The translations under genes were made by a program, and so were the position numbers. From assembly GCA_030145965.1 (NCBI GenBank), contig JASKZT010000024.1, positions 1-5,558 on the forward strand: a stretch of 5,558 nt of DNA, in the 5' to 3' direction. The notes under the pieces are model-generated. The model was not told where the DNA came from and did not search any database. It saw nothing but the letters and a program-made list of their open reading frames with translations. Within the stretch, counting starts at the first letter, position 1; the number at the start of each line of letters is the position of its first letter. This stretch comes from Ornithinimicrobium sp. Lineage in GTDB: Bacteria > Actinomycetota > Actinomycetes > Actinomycetales > Dermatophilaceae. Positions 1-3,870 of the stretch are shown here, piece by piece.

Positions 1-215
1 AGCGTGCACAGCGTGATGCCGAGCTGGGCACCGGCCAGCATGAGCGACAGCTCGCGCGAGGCCTCGACGGCCGCACGGGCTGCGCGGCTGCCCTCCTCGG
101 CGCGCTCCTCGAGCCGGTGCCGCTTGGCGGAGATGATCGCGAACTCGGCGGCCACGAAGAAGCCGTTGAGGATCAGCAGCACCACGCTGACGATGAGGGC
201 GACGGTCATGCTCAT
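1..215 (-). CDS. CNNM/CorC-family (UPF0053, HlyC/TlyC-like) membrane protein, N-terminal part, cut by window edge
   Basis: Only the first 71 codons are present; the gene continues past position 1 of the window. The translation begins MSMTVALIVSVVLLILNGFF, a first membrane helix, followed by VAAEFAIISAKRHRLEE and then LAGAQLGITLCT. These are the hallmarks of the CNNM (DUF21) domain: a helix with the AEFA motif, a basic cytoplasmic stretch, and the GAQLGIT motif opening the second hydrophobic segment. CNNM/CorC proteins are membrane proteins tied to Mg2+ (and other divalent cation) efflux or homeostasis, usually with CBS and CorC_HlyC domains downstream; those are outside this window. The ATG at 215 is preferred over the in-frame ATG at 209 because GGAGG lies at 227-223, 7 nt upstream. 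The start overlaps the stop of the preceding CNNM gene as ATGA (215-212), so translation is probably coupled. The family assignment is firm; the transported ion is not shown by the sequence. Confidence 0.9.
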   Translation of the reverse strand, partial: MSMTVALIVSVVLLILNGFFVAAEFAIISAKRHRLEERAEEGSRAARAAVEASRELSLMLAGAQLGITLCT

Positions 216-1669
216 CGGACGGCCTCCGTGGGCTGCGCGGCGGTGGAGATGACCAGCGAGTCGTCGCTCGAGAGCTGCTCGCGCTCCTCCTCGGTCAGGG
301 CGGCCCACGCCGACTGGGTGCGGGTGGCCACCGGGTGGAGGACCACGCTCTCGGGCACGAACCGCTGGGTGGCGACGACGTCGATCCGTGTCTGGTGCAC
401 GTGCTCCTCGCCCTCGCCGTCGCGGCTGGTCCAGCGCACGAGCACCGAGTCACCCTCCTCGGCCGTGCGGCCGAGGTGGTCCAGGACGAGGCCGGAGAGG
501 GTGTCGTAGTTCTCGGACTCGGGCAGCTCGATCCCGGTCACCTGGGCCACCTCGTCGATGCGCAGGCGCGCCGAGAGGTCCCAGATGCCGTCGCCGCGGT
601 CCTGGCTCGTCGCCTCCTCGTCGTCGTCCTCGTCCCAGATCTCGCCGACGACCTCCTCGGCCACGTCCTCGAAGGTGACGATGCCGGCGAAGCCGCCGTA
701 CTCGTCGACCACGACGGCCAGCTGCTGGTGCTGGACGCGCAGCGCCTCGAGCACCTTGGGCAGCGGCAGGGACTCCGGGAGGATGACCGCGTCGTCCGTG
801 AGGTCGCGCACGAGCGTGGTCGGGCGGTCCGCGGGGTCGACCTCGAGGAGGTCGTGCAGGCCGATGACGCCGACGATGTCGTCGATGTCGCGGCCCACGA
901 CGGGGAAGCGGGCGTGCCCGCTCTGCAGGGCCTCGAGCACCACGGAGGCCGTCGCGTCGGCCTGCACCGTCTGCACGGAGGTGCGCGGCGTCATGACCTC
1001 CTCGGCCACCCGGTCGCGGAAGGCGAGGCCGCGGCCGAGGAGCGTCGACAGGTCCGCGTCGAGCGTCCCCCCGCTGTGCGACTCGGCGATGATGCGGGTC
1101 AGGTCCTCGGGGGTGGCACCCTGCGGGAGCTCCTGGACCGGCTCGATGCCGACCGAGCGCAGCAGCGCGTTGGAGGACATGTCGAACAGCTTGATGATCG
1201 GCCCGAAGACCGTCAGGTAGATGAGCGTGCTGCGCGAGAGCGCCCGGGCCAGCGGCACCGGCCTGGCGATCGCGAGGTTCTTGGGCCCGAGCTCACCGAT
1301 GACCATCTGCAGGATGGTGGAGAACACCAGCGTGCCGATGGAGAACAGCGAGATCATCGCGGCCCGCGTGAGCCAGCCCGCGTCCGCGTAGGACTCGGTG
1401 AGCCCCCGGACGAGGAACTCCTCGCCGAGGTAGCCCACGAGGAGTGCGGTCACGGTGATGCCGAACTGGGCGCCGGACAGGGTGAAGGACAGTCGGGAGG
1501 TGATCCTCAGCGCCCGCTCCGCGGGTGCGTCGCCCTGCTCGGCCAGCTGGCGCAGCTTGCCGCGGTCGACGCTCACGTAGGCGAACTCCTGGGCCACGAA
1601 GTAGCCCGTCATGAGCGTGAGGATGACGATGACCGCGACGCCCGTCGCGATCAGCACGAGGTGCCCCAC
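212..1669 (-). CDS. CNNM/CorC-family protein with CNNM, CBS-pair and CorC_HlyC domains (putative Mg2+/divalent cation efflux factor)
   Basis: This is a complete 485-residue protein of usual family length. Residues 1-~180 form the CNNM (DUF21) membrane domain: helix 1 at ~4-26, AQEFA at 26-30, a basic stretch at 35-59, SGAQFGIT at 65-72, helices around 103-125 and 145-165, and GELGPK at 125-130. A CBS pair follows, starting near VMTPRTS (225-231) and including the VVDEYGGFAGIVTFEDV segment typical of CBS2. An acidic linker (EDDDEE) leads to a C-terminal CorC_HlyC domain (GIWDLSARLRIDEV onwards), which has the DTLSGLVL-type core. CBS pairs in this family bind adenine nucleotides. Family members act in Mg2+ or Na+-coupled cation export; older 'hemolysin' names are misleading. 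The GTG at 1669 is the most upstream start before an in-frame stop at 1711-1709. A second GTG at 1657 (Val5) would also keep helix 1 intact. A GAGG at 1676-1673 lies only 3 nt from the first GTG and is buried in a hairpin. Confidence 0.93.
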   Translation of the reverse strand: MGHLVLIATGVAVIVILTLMTGYFVAQEFAYVSVDRGKLRQLAEQGDAPAERALRITSRLSFTLSGAQFGITVTALLVGYLGEEFLVRGLTESYADAGWLTRAAMISLFSIGTLVFSTILQMVIGELGPKNLAIARPVPLARALSRSTLIYLTVFGPIIKLFDMSSNALLRSVGIEPVQELPQGATPEDLTRIIAESHSGGTLDADLSTLLGRGLAFRDRVAEEVMTPRTSVQTVQADATASVVLEALQSGHARFPVVGRDIDDIVGVIGLHDLLEVDPADRPTTLVRDLTDDAVILPESLPLPKVLEALRVQHQQLAVVVDEYGGFAGIVTFEDVAEEVVGEIWDEDDDEEATSQDRGDGIWDLSARLRIDEVAQVTGIELPESENYDTLSGLVLDHLGRTAEEGDSVLVRWTSRDGEGEEHVHQTRIDVVATQRFVPESVVLHPVATRTQSAWAALTEEEREQLSSDDSLVISTAAQPTEAVR

Positions 1670-1677
1670 GCACCTCG
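1657..1677 (-). promoter_or_regulatory. Perfect hairpin around the GTG start of the CNNM gene
   Basis: The plus strand reads CGAGGTGC, CCCAC, GCACCTCG. This is a perfect 8-bp inverted repeat with a 5-nt loop. In the minus-strand transcript the 5' arm holds the only Shine-Dalgarno-like sequence (GAGG). The loop is GUGGG, whose first three bases are the proposed start codon. The 3' arm lies in codons 2-5. If folded, the helix would hide the ribosome binding site. A role in translational control is an inference; the pairing is visible in the sequence. Confidence 0.5.
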
Positions 1678-1679
1678 GG

Positions 1680-1702
1680 GGAGCCGGGCACTGCCCGGCT
1701 CC
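1680..1702 (-). promoter_or_regulatory. Perfect 23-bp inverted repeat in the CNNM leader
   Basis: GGAGCCGGGCA, a central C, then TGCCCGGCTCC. The arms are 11 bp and perfect. As RNA this folds into a 10-bp GC-rich stem with a 3-nt loop, two bases upstream of the start-codon hairpin. No T tract follows in either direction, and it lies between divergent genes, so it is not a normal intrinsic terminator. It could be a leader hairpin in the CNNM mRNA or a DNA operator dyad; the sequence cannot separate these. Confidence 0.5.
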
Positions 1703-1712
1703 GGACTGTCAG

Positions 1713-2165
1713 ATGAGTCGGTGCTCGACGGCGTCATGCGCGGAAGTATACGGTCGGATCCTGCGCCCTCTCCCGTCCTCCGACCCCCGCATCCTCCTGG
1801 CCGTCGCGTCGGGAGGTGCCCTGGGCAGCCTGCTGCGCTGGTCGGCCGAGGTCGCGCTGCCCGCCGGCGAGGGCGGTCTGCCGTGGGCGACGCTGGCGGT
1901 CAACGTCCTCGGCTCGGCCGTCCTCGGCGTCGTCGTGGGGGTGCTGGACCGGGGGCAGCCGCGGCCCGCCCTGCGCGGCTTCCTCGCGACCGGGCTGGTC
2001 GCGGGCTTCACGACCTTCTCCACGTATGCCGTGCAGGTCGCCCTGCTGGCGGGCGGGGCGCCGGCCGTCGGGGCGCTCTACGCCGTGCTCACCCCGGTGC
2101 TGTGCGTGACCGCGGCCTGGGCCGCCGCCACGGCCTCGCGCCCGGCGCGGGGGTCGACCGCGTGA
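1713..2165 (+). CDS. crcB: Fluc/CrcB fluoride channel subunit, first of tandem pair
   Basis: Fluc (CrcB) proteins are small four-helix membrane proteins that dimerise antiparallel and export fluoride. From ATG 1713 the protein has 150 residues. The family core begins at residue ~27: ILLAVASGGALGSLLRW in helix 1 with conserved GGxxG and Arg42, a polar Asn64 in TLAVNVLGS of helix 2, the helix 3 break motif GLVAGFTTFSTY at 94-105 with Phe102 and Tyr105 at the phenylalanine-box positions, and helix 4 with Tyr123 and Thr127 in the polar track. Arginines cluster before helix 1 (R15, R18, R26), in the helix 2-3 loop (R80, R84, R88) and at the C-terminus (R143, R146), predicting a cytoplasmic N-terminus. 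The start is uncertain. ATG 1713 has only a weak GGA 7 nt upstream, and its first ~20 codons have poor third-position GC, but no other ATG, GTG or TTG lies between it and helix 1. The gene overlaps the next one by GTGA. Confidence 0.9.
   Translation: MSRCSTASCAEVYGRILRPLPSSDPRILLAVASGGALGSLLRWSAEVALPAGEGGLPWATLAVNVLGSAVLGVVVGVLDRGQPRPALRGFLATGLVAGFTTFSTYAVQVALLAGGAPAVGALYAVLTPVLCVTAAWAAATASRPARGSTA
1725..1752 (+). promoter_or_regulatory. Possible promoter for the fluoride channel genes (TCGACG-16-TATACG)
   Basis: TCGACG at 1725-1730 matches TTGACA at four of six positions and is followed after 16 nt by TATACG at 1747-1752 (or TACGGT at 1749-1754). The -10 overlaps the minus-strand TATACT through the palindrome GTATAC at 1746-1751. 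If used, transcription would start near 1759, downstream of the ATG at 1713, which conflicts with that start codon. Confidence is low. Confidence 0.25.
1745..1750 (-). promoter_or_regulatory. Possible -10 element (TATACT) for the CNNM operon
   Basis: Read on the minus strand, 1750-1745 is TATACT, a good match to the TAnnnT -10 consensus in a region otherwise almost free of AT-rich hexamers. Transcription would begin near 1738, giving a leader of about 70 nt that contains both inverted repeats. No convincing -35 is seen; the 17-nt-spaced hexamer reads GGAGAG. The site is suggestive only. Confidence 0.3.
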
Positions 2166-2521
2166 CCGGTGGGGCGCAGGTGGGGGTCTGGGCCGTGGCC
2201 GCCGTCGCGCTGGGCGGGGCGGTCGGCGCGGTGCTGCGCCACCTGCTGGCCTCCGCGCCGTGGGGGGCCGTGCGCGGGGTCCTCGCCGCCAACGTCGTGG
2301 GAGCTGCCGTGCTGGGCCTCCTCGTCGCCCTCCTGGACGACCCCGTGCTCCTGCTCCTGCTGGGCACCGGCCTGTGCGGAGCGCTCACGACCTGGAGCAC
2401 GCTCGCGCTGCAGGCGGTCGAGCTCGGCCGCCCCTCCCGGGCGCGGGGAGCGGCCTACCTCGTGCTGACGGTCCTGGTCGGGTGCGCCGGGGCGGGCCTG
2501 GCGCTGACCCTGACCGGCTGA
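2162..2521 (+). CDS. crcB: Fluc/CrcB fluoride channel subunit, second of tandem pair (divergent phenylalanine box)
   Basis: This 119-residue protein has the usual Fluc length and four hydrophobic segments. Visible motifs are ALGGAVGAVLRH (17-27) in helix 1, Asn44 in AANVVGAAVLG of helix 2, GTGLCGALTTWSTL (68-81) at the helix 3 break, and Tyr99 and Thr103 in helix 4. The two phenylalanine-box positions are Trp78 and Leu81 instead of Phe/Phe. Positive charges lie in the helix 1-2 loop (R26, H27, R38) and the helix 3-4 loop (R90, R93, R95). The helix 2-3 loop is acidic (D59, D60) and the N-terminus has none, predicting an outside N-terminus, opposite to the preceding subunit. The GTG at 2162 overlaps the upstream TGA (GTGA, 2162-2165), with GGGGG 8 nt upstream as a weak ribosome site; a later GTG at 2180 is possible. 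By analogy with paired Fluc genes, the product most likely heterodimerises with its neighbour. Confidence 0.92.
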   Translation: MTGGAQVGVWAVAAVALGGAVGAVLRHLLASAPWGAVRGVLAANVVGAAVLGLLVALLDDPVLLLLLGTGLCGALTTWSTLALQAVELGRPSRARGAAYLVLTVLVGCAGAGLALTLTG

Positions 2522-2556
2522 CCGGCTGACCGGCTGACCGGCTGACCGGCTGACCG
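2510..2556. repeat. Tandem octamer repeat CTGACCGG, about 5.9 units
   Basis: Five perfect CTGACCGG units (2510-2549) are followed by a partial CTGACCG (2550-2556). A further CTGACC at 2504-2509 looks like a degenerate leading unit. The array begins inside the last codons of the second fluoride channel gene and supplies its TGA stop at 2519-2521. Each CCGG-CTGA-CCGG can form a short 4-bp stem, so the transcript end could fold into small hairpins. Arrays like this usually expand and contract by slippage. No function is evident. Confidence 0.95.
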
Positions 2557-2643
2557 ACACGGCACCCACCTCCCGGGGTCTGTCGGAGGCGTCTCCTACG
2601 GTGGGTCGCACAGGGTCGCCGCACGAGGAGGGAGGAGGGTCGC
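2557..2643. other. Intergenic leader upstream of the nuclease-ATPase operon
   Basis: The gap between the repeat and the nuclease start holds an inverted repeat ACCCACC (2564-2570) / GGTGGGT (2600-2606), 7 bp and perfect with a 29-nt spacer. It also has a weak -10-like TACGGT at 2597-2602 without a recognisable -35. A purine-rich stretch at 2626-2639 contains two overlapping Shine-Dalgarno-like GGAGG sequences. The best-placed AGGAGG (2633-2638) is 5 nt from the ATG. No intrinsic terminator for the fluoride channel genes is visible here. Confidence 0.4.
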
Positions 2644-3870
2644 ATGAGGTTCCTGCACACCGCCGACTGGCAGATCGGGATGACGCGGCGCTTCCTCTCC
2701 CCGGAGGCCCAGGCCCGCTTCTCCCAGTCCCGCGTCGACGTCGTCCGCAGGCTGGGGCGCGTGGCGCAGGACCAGGGGTGCGACTTCGTCGTCGTGTGCG
2801 GCGACGTCTTCGAGAGCAACCAGCTCACCCCCCAGACGGTCCGCCGGGCGCTGGAGGCGCTGCGCGAGGTGCCGGTGCCGGTCTACCTCCTCCCGGGCAA
2901 CCACGACCCGCTCGACGCGATGTCCGTCCTCACCTCCCCCGTCTTCCGGGCCGAGGCGCCCGGGCACGTCCACGTGCTGGACCGCACGGGCGTGCACGAG
3001 GTCGCCCCCGGCGTCGAGCTCGTGGCGGCTCCCTGGCGCAGCAAGCACCCTGGTCGCGACCTCGTGGCCGAGGCGCTCGCCACGGTCGAGGACGGTCCGG
3101 CGCCCGAGGGCACCGTGCGGGTCGTCGTCGGGCACGGCGCGGTCGACGAGCTCGACCCGGACCGGCGCAACCCCGCGACGATCGAGACGGCCCCGCTCCT
3201 GGCGGCCCTGGAGGAGGGACGCATCCACTACGTCGCGCTGGGGGACCGGCACTCCCGCACCCGTGTCGCCGGCACCGAGGCGATCGGCTACCCGGGGGCG
3301 CCGGAGCCCACCGCCTGGCGCGAGGAGCGGCCCGGCGACGTGCTCGTCGTGGACCTGGAGCCGGGGTCGCCCGCCCGGGTGACGCCGCACCACGTCGGCA
3401 CGTGGGCCTTCCACCTGGTCACCGCCCGCCTCGGCTCGTCCGCCGACCTCGACGCGCTGGACGACCGGCTGCGCGGTCTGCCGGACAAGGACCGCGCCGT
3501 CGTGCGGCTGGCGATGACCGGCGAGCTGACCGTGGCCCAGCACGCCCGGCTGGAGGAGCTGTGCGCACGCCACGGCGACGCGCTGGCCGCCCTGGACCTC
3601 TGGCAGCGGCGCACCGACCTGGCCGTCCTCGACGACGGCACGGACTGGGAGGACCTCGGGCTGGGCGGCTTCCTCGCCTCGGCGGTGGAGGAGATCCGCG
3701 CCGTGGCCCGGCCCGTGGCCGTTCCGCTCGACCGCGCCGCCCTCGACGACGACGGCGGCGAGGAGGAGGCGCACGTCGTCGCCTTCGTCCCCGGCCGGGA
3801 GGACGACGCGGACAGCGCCCGGGACGCGCTCGCGCTGCTCTACCGCCTGACCCGGGGAGGGGCGGCATGA
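2644..3870 (+). CDS. Mre11/SbcD-like metallophosphoesterase (DNA repair exonuclease subunit, YhaO-like)
   Basis: This 408-residue protein has a calcineurin-like phosphoesterase domain over residues 1-~230 with the Mre11/SbcD motif order: HTADWQIG (5-12), CGDVFESN (52-59, Asp54), PGNHDP (84-89, Asn86 and His87), GHGAVD (163-168, His164) and ALGDRHS (198-204, His203). A capping-type region follows to ~330. The C-terminal part includes an acidic linker (LDDDGGEEEAH) before a short tail that may contact the partner ATPase. Family members cut DNA ends with two Mn2+ ions in complex with an SMC-like ATPase. Two usual metal ligands differ: the first-motif histidine is Gln10, and the first histidine of GHxH is Asp201. 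The start is secure because strong overlapping GGAGG sequences precede ATG 2644. The stop overlaps the next start (ATGA, 3867-3870), marking a two-gene operon with the ATPase. Orthodox SbcD is less likely than a separate actinobacterial subfamily, so no symbol is given. Confidence 0.88.
   Translation: MRFLHTADWQIGMTRRFLSPEAQARFSQSRVDVVRRLGRVAQDQGCDFVVVCGDVFESNQLTPQTVRRALEALREVPVPVYLLPGNHDPLDAMSVLTSPVFRAEAPGHVHVLDRTGVHEVAPGVELVAAPWRSKHPGRDLVAEALATVEDGPAPEGTVRVVVGHGAVDELDPDRRNPATIETAPLLAALEEGRIHYVALGDRHSRTRVAGTEAIGYPGAPEPTAWREERPGDVLVVDLEPGSPARVTPHHVGTWAFHLVTARLGSSADLDALDDRLRGLPDKDRAVVRLAMTGELTVAQHARLEELCARHGDALAALDLWQRRTDLAVLDDGTDWEDLGLGGFLASAVEEIRAVARPVAVPLDRAALDDDGGEEEAHVVAFVPGREDDADSARDALALLYRLTRGGAA

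Noticed and set aside
1680..1702. Intrinsic transcription terminator
   Set aside because: The stem is strong, but neither side has a T tract, and the element sits between two divergent gene starts where no upstream gene needs terminating.
1611..1712. Upstream in-frame extension of the first fluoride channel gene to ATG 1611
   Set aside because: It would lie antisense to the start of the CNNM gene, run through both hairpins and add residues with no family match ahead of an already long N-terminus.
1670..1800. Fluoride riboswitch upstream of the channel genes
   Set aside because: GATGAG at 1712-1717 drew attention, but the paired arms and conserved GGCGATGG / TGATGA elements of the crcB motif could not be found. 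A covariance-model search would settle this.
335..2161. Long open plus-strand frame running antisense through the CNNM gene and joined in frame to the second fluoride channel gene
   Set aside because: It is the stop-poor antisense frame typical of high-GC coding DNA. The peptide is low-complexity (His, Asp, Arg, Gly, Val) with no domain, and the opposite strand encodes a clear CNNM protein. The real channel gene starts at GTG 2162.
2504..2556. CRISPR array
   Set aside because: The units are 8 bp and directly adjacent with no spacers; it is a simple tandem repeat.
2078..2611. Minus-strand open frame encoding repeated Ser-Arg-Ser-Ala-Gly-Gln-Pro-Val peptide
   Set aside because: The apparent protein repeat is only the octamer DNA array read in antisense, where it contains no stops. 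The rest is a shadow of the fluoride channel genes.
2596..3774. Minus-strand open frame opposite the nuclease
   Set aside because: The plus-strand metallophosphoesterase motifs are unambiguous; the antisense product has no domain and biased composition.
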